Shown: positions 17,312 through 25,901 of the stretch, piece after piece
How positions within the stretch are numbered: position 1 is the first letter of the stretch
Layout: the number at the start of each line of letters is the position of its first letter
Origin: Rhodovibrio salinarum DSM 9154
Lineage (GTDB): Bacteria > Pseudomonadota > Alphaproteobacteria > Kiloniellales > Rhodovibrionaceae
Assembly: GCF_000515255.1 (NCBI RefSeq)
Contig: NZ_KI911559.1
Coordinates: 2,305,660 to 2,369,659 of the forward strand
Direction: 5' to 3'
Length of the DNA stretch: 64,000 nucleotides
Position numbers and translations under genes: made by a program
Notes under the pieces: generated by a model
Told to the model about the DNA's origin: nothing
The model's input: only the letters and a program-made list of their open reading frames with translations
The model's database searches: none

Positions 17312-18081
17312 CCGCCCTGCTTGAGTGCACGCAAATGACCCGGCGGTTCGGTGGGCTGGTCGCGCTGGACGGCTTGGACCTGCAGGTGAACGCCGGTGAC
17401 ATCCTCGGGCTGATCGGTCCGAACGGTTCCGGCAAAACGACCTTCTTCAACGTCCTGACCGGGATCTACGGCTACAGCTACGGCGGTGCTTCGTTCAATG
17501 GACAGGACGTCACCAACCTGTCGCCGCAGGCGGTCTATCGTGCCGGGATCGCGCGCACCTTTCAGCGTTCGCGCATGTGCCTGCCGCTGTCGATTTTCGA
17601 CAACCTGATGATCGGCAACCATAAGCGGCTGGATCAAGGACTCTGGCACAACTTGTTCGCGCGCAAGCGTCTGCGCCAGGAAGTCGAAAGTAGTTTCGAG
17701 GAAGCGCGCGAGCTGGTGCGCATCTTCGAGCCAAGACTGGCCGATCAGATGTTCGAGCCGGTCGGCGATTTCCCGATGATCGATCGGCGGCGGATCGAAA
17801 TCTGCCGCGCCCTGATCAGTCATCCGCGTCTGCTGCTCCTGGACGAGCCATCGGCCGGCATGACTCACGAGGAAACGCGCGCGCTGATGGACGACATTCT
17901 GCAGGTGCGCGAGCGCATCGGCGGTCTCACCATCATCATCATCGAACACGAGATGGGCGTGATCGAGCGGGTTACCGACCACTGCGTGGTGCTGAACTTC
18001 GGGCAGAAGATCGCCGAGGGCAGCTACAAGGAGGTTTCCTCCGACAGCCACGTGCAGGAAGCCTATCTGGGCGCGGAGTAG
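17308..18081 (+). CDS. Branched-chain-type ABC transporter ATPase (LivG family)
   Basis: A 257-residue ATPase with Walker A GPNGSGKTT at about residues 38-46, Walker B LLLLDEPSAGM and the switch histidine in IIIEHEM. The expected signature sequence is not the usual LSGGQ: the region reads GDFPMIDRRRIEICRAL, so the LSxGQ core is replaced. This is an oddity worth checking. The TLV-type insertion with RTFQRSRM is present. The gene overlaps livM by 4 bases, and the second ATPase starts 6 bases after its stop. Confidence 0.85.
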   Translation: MTALLECTQMTRRFGGLVALDGLDLQVNAGDILGLIGPNGSGKTTFFNVLTGIYGYSYGGASFNGQDVTNLSPQAVYRAGIARTFQRSRMCLPLSIFDNLMIGNHKRLDQGLWHNLFARKRLRQEVESSFEEARELVRIFEPRLADQMFEPVGDFPMIDRRRIEICRALISHPRLLLLDEPSAGMTHEETRALMDDILQVRERIGGLTIIIIEHEMGVIERVTDHCVVLNFGQKIAEGSYKEVSSDSHVQEAYLGAE

Positions 18082-18087
18082 CCGGAC

Positions 18088-18798
18088 ATGACCAGCAGCC
18101 TGACAATCGAGAATCTCTATACGGCGTACGACAAGGCCGATGTCCTGGAAGGCATTTCCCTGGAGGTCCCAACCGGCCAAGTGACCTGTCTGTTGGGCTC
18201 GAACGGGGCCGGCAAGACGACCACGATCCGTTCGATCCTGGGCCTGACCCCGCCCCGCGACGGGCGCATCCTGTTCGAGGGGCAGGAGATCACCGGACGT
18301 GCGACGCACAAGATCATTTCGCTCGGCATCGCCTGCATCCCGGAAGGGCGCAAGGTGTTTCCCAAGCTGACGACGGAAGAGAACCTGCGTCTGGGCGCCT
18401 ATCAGGAGTCTCGGGAGGCCACGATCCGCAGCCGCATGGACGAGGTCTACGAGATCTTCCCGCGGCTGGCCGAACGACGGCAGCAGTTGGCCGGGACCAT
18501 GTCGGGGGGCGAGCAGGCGATGGTGTCGATCGGCCGGGGCCTGATGAGCGCACCCAAGCTGCTGTTGATCGACGAGCCGTCGCTGGGGCTCTCGCCACTC
18601 TACGTCAAAGAGAACTTCAACATCATCAAGCGGATCAACGAGCGCGGTATCACCGTCTTCCTGGTCGAGCAGAACGTCCGCCAGACGCTCGCGATCTCGC
18701 ACCGGGGGTACGTGCTCTCCAAGGGACGCGTCGTGGCTTCCGGCACGCCCACCGAATTACAGCAGAACGAAGAAGTCCACGCCGCCTATTTCGGCTAG
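18088..18798 (+). CDS. Branched-chain-type ABC transporter ATPase (LivF family)
   Basis: A 236-residue ATPase with Walker A GSNGAGKTT at about residues 36-44, the family element IPEGRKVFPKLTTEENL, signature MSGGEQAMV at about 144-152, Walker B LLLIDEPSLGLSP and switch region VEQN. It forms the heterodimer with the LivG-type ATPase, whose own signature looks degenerate; a normal signature here could support hydrolysis at one of the two sites. Length is typical for LivF. Confidence 0.9.
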   Translation: MTSSLTIENLYTAYDKADVLEGISLEVPTGQVTCLLGSNGAGKTTTIRSILGLTPPRDGRILFEGQEITGRATHKIISLGIACIPEGRKVFPKLTTEENLRLGAYQESREATIRSRMDEVYEIFPRLAERRQQLAGTMSGGEQAMVSIGRGLMSAPKLLLIDEPSLGLSPLYVKENFNIIKRINERGITVFLVEQNVRQTLAISHRGYVLSKGRVVASGTPTELQQNEEVHAAYFG

Positions 18799-18862
18799 CT
18801 CTCCCGCACGTCCCACTGCCCTACGCCTGGGTGCGTGCCGATACAATCAAGAAGGTCATCGG

Positions 18863-19999
18863 ATGACTCAAACGGTCGATGCCGTCGCGCTCACTCAGGA
18901 ACTGGTTCGTTTCAACACGATCAATCCTCCCGGCAACGAAGCGGCGTGCGCGCATCATCTGGGCGACCTGCTGGCACAATACGGTTTTACGGTCAGCTAC
19001 TGCCGGCTGGCCGAGGGGCGGGAAGGGCTGATCGCCCGACTTGGCGGGCAAGGGCCGGCTCTCGCCTTCACCGGGCATCTCGATACCGTGCCGCTCGGCG
19101 CTGCCGATTGGCAGCACGACCCCTTCGCCGCAACGATTCACGACGGCCGTCTTTACGGGCGCGGCAGCACCGACATGAAAGCCGGCGTCGCAGCCTTCTG
19201 CGCGGCGGCAATCGAGTGTCGGGACGATATCGCTGCCGGCCCCGGGATCGAACTGGTTATCACGGCTTCCGAGGAGACCGGTTCACAGGGCGCGCGTGAG
19301 ATGGCGCAACGCGAAGACGGGCTCGGCGATGTCGGTGCGCTGGTCGTCGCGGAGCCGACCTCGAACACGCCAACCTGCGGCCATAAGGGCGCTCTATGGA
19401 TGAAGGCGATCTGCACCGGTATCACGGCGCACGGGTCGATGCCGGAGCACGGCGTGAACGCAGCCTACAAGGCGGGACGCGCCCTGCAGGCTTTGGCCGC
19501 GTTCACACACGACGTTGAGCCGCACCCGGTCATGGGAGCGGCGACCTTGAACGTCGGCACCGTCTCCGCGGGCATGAACCTGAATTCCGTCCCCGACCGC
19601 GCCGAGATCGGAATCGACGTCCGCAGCATCGTCGGCATGGAGCACAGCGCCATCCGGCAAAAGGTGGTGTCTGCGCTGGGCGCGGATTGCGATAGCATCG
19701 AGGTGCTGGTCGACCTGCCAAGCGTCTGGACCGATCCCGAGAACGCCTGGGTCAAGCGTAGCGCGGAGGCCGTCGCGGCATTAACCGGGACACCCTCCGC
19801 GCCAAGATCGGCCAGCTATTTCACCGATGCATCGATCCTGACCCCGGCGTATGGACATGTTCCGACCCTGGTCCTTGGCCCTGGCGATGCCAGCCTGGCG
19901 CACCAGACGGATGAATCGTGTGAGGTCGATCAGATCACTACTGCTGTCGCGATCTACCGCCGTCTGATTCTGGATTGGCAGTTGGCTTCGAACGGTTAG
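18863..19999 (+). CDS. M20-family metallo-deacylase (ArgE/DapE-like)
   Basis: A 378-residue cytosolic zinc hydrolase. Metal and catalytic motifs are in order: FTGHLDTVPLG at about 71-81 (H and catalytic D), GRGSTDMKAG at about 99-108 (metal-bridging D), SEETGSQG at about 135-142 (catalytic base E and metal E), and a C-terminal LAHQTDE around 350-356 (metal H). The dimerisation domain lies at about 175-290. Family members remove acetyl or succinyl groups from amino acids or cleave small peptides. It starts 64 bases after the ATPase gene with AAGAAGG upstream, so it probably processes what the transporter imports. Confidence 0.85.
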   Translation: MTQTVDAVALTQELVRFNTINPPGNEAACAHHLGDLLAQYGFTVSYCRLAEGREGLIARLGGQGPALAFTGHLDTVPLGAADWQHDPFAATIHDGRLYGRGSTDMKAGVAAFCAAAIECRDDIAAGPGIELVITASEETGSQGAREMAQREDGLGDVGALVVAEPTSNTPTCGHKGALWMKAICTGITAHGSMPEHGVNAAYKAGRALQALAAFTHDVEPHPVMGAATLNVGTVSAGMNLNSVPDRAEIGIDVRSIVGMEHSAIRQKVVSALGADCDSIEVLVDLPSVWTDPENAWVKRSAEAVAALTGTPSAPRSASYFTDASILTPAYGHVPTLVLGPGDASLAHQTDESCEVDQITTAVAIYRRLILDWQLASNG

Positions 20000-20008
20000 C
20001 TTGAAAGG

Positions 20009-20089
20009 CCGCCAGCCATTGGCATGGCGATACTGGCGGACTGACCGTGGGCATCTGGCTTGGCCTTAAAGACGGACAAGCCAGATGCC
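20009..20089. terminator. Double hairpin between convergent genes
   Basis: Two inverted repeats: CCGCCAG / CTGGCGG at 20009-20039, and a perfect 13-bp stem GGCATCTGGCTTG / CAAGCCAGATGCC at 20050-20089. They separate the converging M20 gene and TonB receptor gene, so they probably act as a bidirectional terminator although T-runs are absent. Confidence 0.6.
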
Positions 20090-20102
20090 GTAGATCGCTG
20101 CC

Positions 20103-22250
20103 TCAGAAGGTTAGGGCGTAACGTACGAAGCCCTTGAAGTTGCGGCCAGGCTCGAACGCGTTCGTGTAGGCCCGCGCGTAAGCCTTGTCGAAGATATTGT
20201 CGACGCCAAGATCGACACGCAGCCCGTCCAGAACTCCCTCTGAGGGGGCCCAGGCGAAGTAGAGGTCATGGACCGCGTACCCAGGCCGCGTTTCCGCCGG
20301 GTCCGAGACCTCGTCGAACTCATCTGCGGCCAGCATCCGCCAGCCCACGATCGAGTCGATTTCCGGCAGTTTCACGGCCGCGTCGGTGGTCAACTGCGGG
20401 GGTGTCAGAATACCCAGCGGCTCGCCCGTGGCCTCGTTTTCGCCATCGATCGTCGAGAAGCCGAGCTGCAGGCGAATGCGCCTGTTCTCGTAAGTGGCCT
20501 CGATCTCGTTCCCCCACAGTTCCGCGTCGGCGATGTTCACGGCCTGTGTGGTGCCGTCGCAAGCGCCCGGCACGAACGGGTTGCAGTCGGTGAAGGGGGC
20601 AGGTTGGTTGACCTGGAGGTCGATGAAATCCTCGCCCTGGGTGCGGAAGTGCGTGGCCTTGACCCGTAGCCGGTCGTTCGACTGGACGACATCGTCGAAA
20701 TCGAGCCCGCCACCGAATTCGATCGTCTGGGTGCGCTGTGGGTCGAGGTCGGGGTTGGAGATGAACCGGTTGGTGACGCCGCTGCCGATCGGCATCTGGA
20801 AGTGCACGCCGGAGGTATAGAGCTCGTCGATCGTCGGGGCGCGGAACGCCGTTCCGTAGTTGGCGAACAGGAGTGACCAGTCGGTCGGCAGGTAGCTCAA
20901 CCCGAACCGCGGCGAAACGGCATGGTCTTCGTTGTCGGCTGCGACATCGCTTGTCGAGCTATAGCGGTCGTAACGCACCCCGGGGATCGCCAGCAGGTCG
21001 CCGGGAAGCACACCGAACGGTTCCGCGATGCGCACCTCGGCTTGCGCGTAGCCGCCGAGAAGCGTCGTCTCGGCTTCCGGCACGGACGAGCGGGGCGCGC
21101 CGTCGGCAGCCGAGTCCTGGCGATCCTGATAGCCTTCCGTTCCGTACGTGAAGGTCACACCCACGTCGTTCGATAGACGGATGCGTGAGCGGTTGTCCAC
21201 GCGGAAGCCCGTCGTCGCCACCTCGCGCTCGAGCAATTCGCCGGCAGGCCCGTTGCCGTTGTTGTCCAGCCGCAGTTCCTCCAGCGTGGTGTCGGTGTAG
21301 TAGACGATGGCATCGAGATCGACCAGATCGTTGGCCGGGTCGGCGTAGGCGTAGTTCAGCCGCCAGGTATCCGAGGTGATGTCTTTATCGACCAGGTTGT
21401 CGTCGCCGGCACCCTGGCCGTTATTGGGCTCCTGGGCATCGTTCTGGAAACGCTGGAACGAGGCTTCGAGGCGGTGGTGATCGGCGAAGGTCCAGTCGCC
21501 CTTGACCAGCCCGGAGACGATATCGTTGTCGCTGCGGGTGAGCTTGCTGCCGTCGCCGAGTTCGATCGAACCGGAATCGAGTTTGCTGACGCTGGCCAGC
21601 ACGCCGACATCGTCCGTCGGCTTGGCGTAACCGGTCACCGTTTCGCGGTATTCGTTGTTCACCGATTGGTAGCCGCCGCCAACCGTGACGCCCGCGGTCT
21701 CGCCGGGCGCGAGGAAGTCGTCCGGGCGTACGGTCCGCATCGCGATGACACCGCCCAATCCGCCACTGCCATAGAGCGACGAGGCGGGTCCCCGCAGCAC
21801 CTCGACTTCGCGTAGGAGCATCGGGTCGACGTAGAACCGCCCATCGTGGCCCGAATTGAAGTTCTGGCGCGCCCCGTCGAGGGTGACGATCACGTCGGCT
21901 CCCGAGAAACCACGGATGCTGGGCACCTCGCCATTGCGCCGGGGGCCGCCGGTGAACTCCACGTTCGGGACCCATTTCAGCACATCGTCGAGGGTGGATG
22001 GCTGGCGTTGCTGGATCCGCTCGCGGTCAACGATGGTGACCATCCCCGGATACTCAAAGCTGTCGATCGGGTTGCGGGTCGCCGTGACCGAAACCGTCTC
22101 CAGGCTGACCGTCTCGCTTTTCCCCATCGTGACCGCTGGGTCGCCCGCCCCAAGTGTTACCCCGTCACTGTCGCTTTGCTGAGCGCAGGCTGGTCCCGCG
22201 ATCGCTGTCGCAAGCACGATCGCGGTATAGCCAAGTTGTCTGCTCGCCAT
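20103..22250 (-). CDS. TonB-dependent outer-membrane heme/hemoprotein receptor
   Basis: A 715-residue outer-membrane receptor. The ATG at 22250 starts a signal peptide ending in GPACA; a longer frame to 22373 adds 41 basic residues without a signal and is rejected. Next come a TonB-box-like SLETVSVTATRN, then the plug domain (STLDDVLKWVPNV, PSIRGFSGADVIVTLDG, EVEVLRGPASSLYGSGGLGG) and a 22-strand barrel. The barrel carries the FRAPTIDELY motif and DNIFDKAY near the end, and finishes with a terminal phenylalanine. The FRAP segment and the location beside hemP and hmuTUV favour heme or hemoglobin as the ligand. ExbB, ExbD and TonB are not in the window. Confidence 0.85.
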   Translation of the reverse strand: MASRQLGYTAIVLATAIAGPACAQQSDSDGVTLGAGDPAVTMGKSETVSLETVSVTATRNPIDSFEYPGMVTIVDRERIQQRQPSTLDDVLKWVPNVEFTGGPRRNGEVPSIRGFSGADVIVTLDGARQNFNSGHDGRFYVDPMLLREVEVLRGPASSLYGSGGLGGVIAMRTVRPDDFLAPGETAGVTVGGGYQSVNNEYRETVTGYAKPTDDVGVLASVSKLDSGSIELGDGSKLTRSDNDIVSGLVKGDWTFADHHRLEASFQRFQNDAQEPNNGQGAGDDNLVDKDITSDTWRLNYAYADPANDLVDLDAIVYYTDTTLEELRLDNNGNGPAGELLEREVATTGFRVDNRSRIRLSNDVGVTFTYGTEGYQDRQDSAADGAPRSSVPEAETTLLGGYAQAEVRIAEPFGVLPGDLLAIPGVRYDRYSSTSDVAADNEDHAVSPRFGLSYLPTDWSLLFANYGTAFRAPTIDELYTSGVHFQMPIGSGVTNRFISNPDLDPQRTQTIEFGGGLDFDDVVQSNDRLRVKATHFRTQGEDFIDLQVNQPAPFTDCNPFVPGACDGTTQAVNIADAELWGNEIEATYENRRIRLQLGFSTIDGENEATGEPLGILTPPQLTTDAAVKLPEIDSIVGWRMLAADEFDEVSDPAETRPGYAVHDLYFAWAPSEGVLDGLRVDLGVDNIFDKAYARAYTNAFEPGRNFKGFVRYALTF

Positions 22251-22270
22251 CTTTTTCCCCCTGGCGCTTC

Positions 22271-22290
22271 GATGCGGTCGCAACCGCATC
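22271..22290 (-). repeat. Short stem-loop between hemP and the receptor gene
   Basis: Perfect inverted repeat GATGCGGT / ACCGCATC with a four-base loop, in the 181-base gap between the hemP stop and the receptor start. It could be an mRNA processing or attenuation site. There is no T-run. Confidence 0.4.
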
Positions 22291-22431
22291 GGTACAGCGT
22301 CCTGGCTGGCTGCCGGGGCCCGAAAGGGCAGGGTGGCGGGCTTGGACGGTTGTGAGACTGTACGTGCCAGCAAACGTCTGGTGGGCGGTGGTTGTGGCCA
22401 GCCGCCGGGGCACAGGTTTGCTGGCGTCGGG

Positions 22432-22632
22432 CTATTTGGTCAGGATCAATTTCCCCTGACTTGTCTCCCGAAGTCGGTAAAGGGCACCTCTGTGTTCAAT
22501 GAACACTTCATGTTGGCCCGCAAGCAGATCGCGGCTGTGCAATGTACTCGAGCGGCGCGTTGACACCGCCGCTGGCTGCGCACCGTCATGCCGGTCTTGT
22601 CCTGCACTGGACCTTTGCGGTTCGTCACTCAT
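22432..22632 (-). CDS. hemP: Hemin uptake protein HemP
   Basis: A 66-residue small protein. The C-terminal 35 residues carry the HemP signature: SRDLLAGQ, then VFIEHRGALYRLR, then QGKLILTK at the very end. The first 30 residues are low-complexity and variable, as usual. HemP/HmuP proteins in related bacteria are needed for full expression of the heme receptor. Here the gene lies upstream of the receptor in the same direction, and a Fur-like box sits 62 bases upstream of its start. A longer frame extends to 23028 but has no family similarity upstream. Confidence 0.85.
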   Translation of the reverse strand: MSDEPQRSSAGQDRHDGAQPAAVSTRRSSTLHSRDLLAGQHEVFIEHRGALYRLRETSQGKLILTK

Positions 22633-22693
22633 GCCGAGTTCCTGATAGACACCCTCGCGAAGCGGCCGGACCATAGCGTTTGCAGCATGCAAA

Positions 22694-22712
22694 TGCAACT
22701 CATTCTCAATAA
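22694..22712 (-). promoter_or_regulatory. Putative iron-responsive operator (Fur/Irr-like) for hemP
   Basis: Read on the minus strand the site is TTATTGAGAATGAGTTGCA. It includes the GAGAATGA core common in Fur boxes. A near copy with 4 differences out of 19 lies upstream of ftrB (32094-32112), in the same orientation relative to its gene. The regulator (Fur, Irr or another) cannot be told from sequence. Confidence 0.6.
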
Positions 22713-22844
22713 TAAGCGGGCTGCATTGTATACATATCTGGAGGGCGGAGGCCGTCGCTGGAGAAGTCGGTGACGGTGGGCGCCCCAGCATGTTGGTCCT
22801 GCCACTGAGCCAAGACCAGGCTATAGGGGCGCCCTCCTTCTCGT

Positions 22845-22871
22845 GCAATTGCACATGAATTGCAATTGCAC
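22845..22871. promoter_or_regulatory. Tandem palindromes upstream of hmuT
   Basis: The perfect 10-bp palindrome TGCAATTGCA occurs twice, at 22845-22854 and 22862-22871, 17 bases centre to centre. Two closely spaced identical palindromes suggest a dimeric repressor or activator binding cooperatively. The site is about 200 bases upstream of the hmuT start. Confidence 0.5.
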
Positions 22872-23066
22872 TATAGCATCCGACCTGACACGGTGCGCGC
22901 AAGCCTGACCGTCTGGGGGATCGTCGGGCCTTTTCATGGGCAAGCCTCGGATCTGGCAGGTGCATCTGACGGACCCGTTTCTCGTGCCGGTGGCTCAGCA
23001 GCGCAGCCATACGCCAGCCGCTGCGCACGGCTTGAGATGGGACCGATCTGTGAAGGAGAGGAATCA

Positions 23067-23990
23067 GTGCGGCGGGTAAAACAGCAGCTTCGGGCGCTCG
23101 GGATTGGCCTGGGCCTTCTCATCTTTATGACCGGAACGGTTGCGGCCCAGAGCGATCAATCGCAGAGCGAAGCACATGTGGTTTCGGTAGGCGGAGCGAT
23201 CACCGAGATCGTCTACGCGCTTGGCGCCGCGGACCGTTTGGTTGCAGTGGACAGCACCAGTCTGTATCCGTCCGCCGCCAGGGAACTTCCGGATGTCGGC
23301 TATATGCGCCAACTGTCGGCTGAGCCGATCCTCGCGCTGGCGCCGACGCTTGTCCTGGCCGCCGCGGACGCAGGTCCGGAAACGGCGCTCGATCAGCTGC
23401 GCACGGCCGGCGTCGAGGTTATCCGCGTGCCAGACCACGTGACGCCGGACGGTGTCGTCGAAAAAGTCAGGACGGTGGCTGCTGCGTTGGATGTGGGCGA
23501 GCGCGGCGCGGATCTGGCCAAGCGTCTCGAACGACAATTTCAGCAGCTCGAGCAAAGCCTGCAGAAGGTGACCAAGTCGCCCCGAGTGCTGTTGTTGCTC
23601 GCGGTCGGGCGGGGCACACCGATGGCCGCCGGCAGCGGTACCGCGGCGGACGGGATCATCGCACTCGCCCACGGGCGCAATGCCATCGAAGGGGTCAGCG
23701 GCTACAAGCCATTGTCGCGCGAAGCCGTGGTCGCCGCCCAGCCTGATGTGTTTTTGACGACCAAGCGCACAATCGCGCAGTTCGGAGGCCGGGAGCAGCT
23801 GCTCGCCCGGCCCGAGTTGGCCGCGACGGAGGCGGGCCGAGCTGAACGGCTTGTGGTGATGGACGGCTTGCTGCTGCTCGGTTTCGGCCCTCGAACGCCC
23901 GAGGCTGCGGCGCGCTTGGCCGAAGCGCTGCATGGTGGGTTGGAGATGCCGGCGCTGACAGGGGTGTCGGACGATGAAAGCCGACGGTGA
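23067..23990 (+). CDS. hmuT: Heme ABC transporter periplasmic binding protein HmuT
   Basis: 307 residues from a GTG with AAGGAGAGG upstream. The signal peptide ends near VAAQS. The mature protein has the type-III periplasmic binding fold: VVSVGGAITEIVYALGA, then RLVAVDSTS and YPSAARELPDVGYMR, all typical of HmuT. A tyrosine in the YPSAAR stretch is the likely axial heme ligand in this family. The stop lies inside the permease gene (17-base overlap), so expression is coupled. It receives heme from the TonB receptor encoded divergently. Confidence 0.9.
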   Translation: MRRVKQQLRALGIGLGLLIFMTGTVAAQSDQSQSEAHVVSVGGAITEIVYALGAADRLVAVDSTSLYPSAARELPDVGYMRQLSAEPILALAPTLVLAAADAGPETALDQLRTAGVEVIRVPDHVTPDGVVEKVRTVAAALDVGERGADLAKRLERQFQQLEQSLQKVTKSPRVLLLLAVGRGTPMAAGSGTAADGIIALAHGRNAIEGVSGYKPLSREAVVAAQPDVFLTTKRTIAQFGGREQLLARPELAATEAGRAERLVVMDGLLLLGFGPRTPEAAARLAEALHGGLEMPALTGVSDDESRR

Positions 23991-25059
23991 GCGGATTTCT
24001 ACGGGCGTGCGGAGCGTCCCGTCAGCTTATCTCGGGATGCTGGCCTGTCTCTTAACGGCCATGGCTGCGTTTCTGCTTGCGGTCGGTTACGGCGCTGTGG
24101 CGATCCCGCCGGGCGATGTCTTGCGGATCGTGGGCACTCATCTGGGACTTGGGTCGGACGCAGAGGTGACCCGCGTTCAAGAGACGGTGTTGCTTGCCAT
24201 TCGGCTGCCGCGCGCGGTGCTTGGGGGATTGGTCGGGGCAGGGCTAGCCGTCGCCGGGGCCGCCTTGCAGGGGCTGTTCCGCAATCCGCTGGCCGATCCT
24301 GCCTTGATTGGGGTCTCCAACGGGGCCGCCTTGGCGGCCGCGGCGACCATCGTGGTGGGCAGTGCCGGAGTGCTCGGCCTGCCGGCTTGGCTGATCCCGC
24401 ATCTGCTGCCGGTCAGCGCGTTCCTGGGCGGCGTTGCGGCAACCTGGCTGGTGTATATGATCGCGAGTCGCGACGGCACCACCGAGGTGGCCGTGCTGTT
24501 GCTTGCGGGCGTCGCGCTGAACGCGATCGTCGGCGCGGCGATCGGCTTGCTGATCTTCCTGAGCGACGATCAGGAGCTGCGCGATCTTAACTTCTGGTTG
24601 CTGGGTAGTCTTGGTGGTGCGACCTGGGAACGGATCGCCGTCGCAGCTCCCTTGATCCTGGTGCCCTCACTGCTGTTGATCTTCCAGGGCCGTCGCCTGA
24701 ACGCGCTGCTTCTGGGGGAGTTCGAGGCCGGCCATCTGGGCGTGGCGGTCGAGCAGACCAAACGCCGGATCGTCCTGTTCGCCGCGATGGCGGTTGGCGC
24801 CTCGGTCGCGTTGGCGGGCGTGATCGGCTTCGTGGGGCTGGTCGTCCCGCATCTGATTCGGCTCTTGATCGGTCCGGACCATCGCACGTTGTTGCCGGCG
24901 ACCCTCTTCTTGGGTGCTGCACTGCTGCTGCTGGCGGATATCCTGGCGCGGACGGTCGCACTGCCTGCGGAACTGCCGATCGGCATTCTGACCAGCACGG
25001 TGGGTGGGCCCTTCTTCCTGTGGCTGTTGCTGCGCCAGCGAACCCAGTGGGTGATGTGA
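23974..25059 (+). CDS. hmuU: Heme ABC transporter permease HmuU (FecCD family)
   Basis: A 361-residue permease with about ten transmembrane helices. It shows the FecCD hallmarks: RLPRAVLGGLVGAGLAVAGA at about 75-94, then LQGLFRNPLADPALIGVSNGA, and near the C-terminus GFVGLVVPHLIRLLIGPDHR followed by LAELPIGILTSTVGGPFF-like sequence. It forms a dimer channel for the HmuV ATPase. It overlaps hmuT at its start and shares its stop (TGATG) with the hmuV start. Confidence 0.9.
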   Translation: MKADGERISTGVRSVPSAYLGMLACLLTAMAAFLLAVGYGAVAIPPGDVLRIVGTHLGLGSDAEVTRVQETVLLAIRLPRAVLGGLVGAGLAVAGAALQGLFRNPLADPALIGVSNGAALAAAATIVVGSAGVLGLPAWLIPHLLPVSAFLGGVAATWLVYMIASRDGTTEVAVLLLAGVALNAIVGAAIGLLIFLSDDQELRDLNFWLLGSLGGATWERIAVAAPLILVPSLLLIFQGRRLNALLLGEFEAGHLGVAVEQTKRRIVLFAAMAVGASVALAGVIGFVGLVVPHLIRLLIGPDHRTLLPATLFLGAALLLLADILARTVALPAELPIGILTSTVGGPFFLWLLLRQRTQWVM

Positions 25060-25901
25060 TGCTCTCAGCTCGCGATATTCAGGTTGCGCGCGGCGGCCGG
25101 ACGGTGCTGACGGACGCGTCGTTGGATGTCCGGCCCGGCCAGTTGCTCGCGGTGATCGGTCCGAATGGGGCGGGTAAGTCCAGTCTGTTGCAGGTGTTGT
25201 CCCGCGCACTGGCCCCGGACGCCGGCGCGGTGGCGCTCGACGGGCGGCCGCTGTCCGACTGGCATCGGGGCGAGCTCGCCCGGCGCCGGGCGGTACTGCC
25301 GCAGGCGCCGTCGGTCGCTTTTCCTTTTCGCGTGCGCGATGTGGTGGCACTCGGGCGCAGTCCGCATGCGGGTCTAACCGATCGCGCCGCTGATCAGGCG
25401 ATCATCGAGGCGGCCATGAGAGAGACCGCAATCACACATCTGGCCGGGCGGATCTACGGCACGTTGTCTGGCGGCGAACGTCAGCGCGTTCACTTGGCGC
25501 GTGTGCTTGCCCAGGTCTGGGCGTCTCTGGATGATGACAGCGCCTGTTATCTGTTGCTTGACGAGCCGACCAATAATCTCGACCTCGCGCATCAGCATGA
25601 TCTGCTGGTACAGGCCCGGCGCTTCGCGGCTCGTGGCGGGGGCGTACTGGCAATTCTGCACGATCCCAATCTGGCCGCGGCTTATGCCGACCGCATTGCT
25701 ATCGTGGCTGGCGGTCGGGTGGTGATGGAGGGTATGCCCGAGTCCGTGCTCAGCGCCGAGACGTTGACGACGACCTTCGGGATGCCTGTCGAGGTTTTTC
25801 GACCGCACGGCGCGGCGCGGCCGCTGATCTTTCCCGCACCGCCTGTGGAGAATGCGTCTACTCAAGCTGAAAGGGACCAAGAGCCATGTTCTTCGCGATG
25901 A
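25059..25901 (+). CDS. hmuV: Heme ABC transporter ATPase HmuV
   Basis: 280 residues. Walker A GPNGAGKSS at about residues 35-43, Q-loop in LPQAP, signature LSGGERQRV at about 137-145, Walker B YLLLDEPTNNLD and switch histidine in ILHDPN. The start at 25059 overlaps the hmuU stop; a longer frame from 25020 lies inside hmuU and is rejected. The final 30 residues (from PLIFPAPP) form a polar tail, and the gene overlaps the heme monooxygenase gene by 16 bases. Confidence 0.9.
   Translation: MLSARDIQVARGGRTVLTDASLDVRPGQLLAVIGPNGAGKSSLLQVLSRALAPDAGAVALDGRPLSDWHRGELARRRAVLPQAPSVAFPFRVRDVVALGRSPHAGLTDRAADQAIIEAAMRETAITHLAGRIYGTLSGGERQRVHLARVLAQVWASLDDDSACYLLLDEPTNNLDLAHQHDLLVQARRFAARGGGVLAILHDPNLAAAYADRIAIVAGGRVVMEGMPESVLSAETLTTTFGMPVEVFRPHGAARPLIFPAPPVENASTQAERDQEPCSSR

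Larger units (their letters stand above)
22633..23066. promoter_or_regulatory. Divergent heme-locus control region (434 bases, no gene)
   Basis: Contains the promoters of hemP (left) and hmuTUV (right). Two kinds of site stand out and are listed separately: a Fur-like box at 22694-22712 and paired palindromes at 22845-22871. A GC hairpin near 22827-22836 (GGGGCGCCCT) lies between them. Longer reading frames through the region look like extensions of neighbouring genes and are not supported. Confidence 0.55.

Noticed and set aside
22432-23028. A longer hemP frame of 198 codons
   Set aside because: Only the last 66 residues match HemP; the upstream part crosses the Fur-like box and the tandem palindromes, so it must be regulatory DNA.
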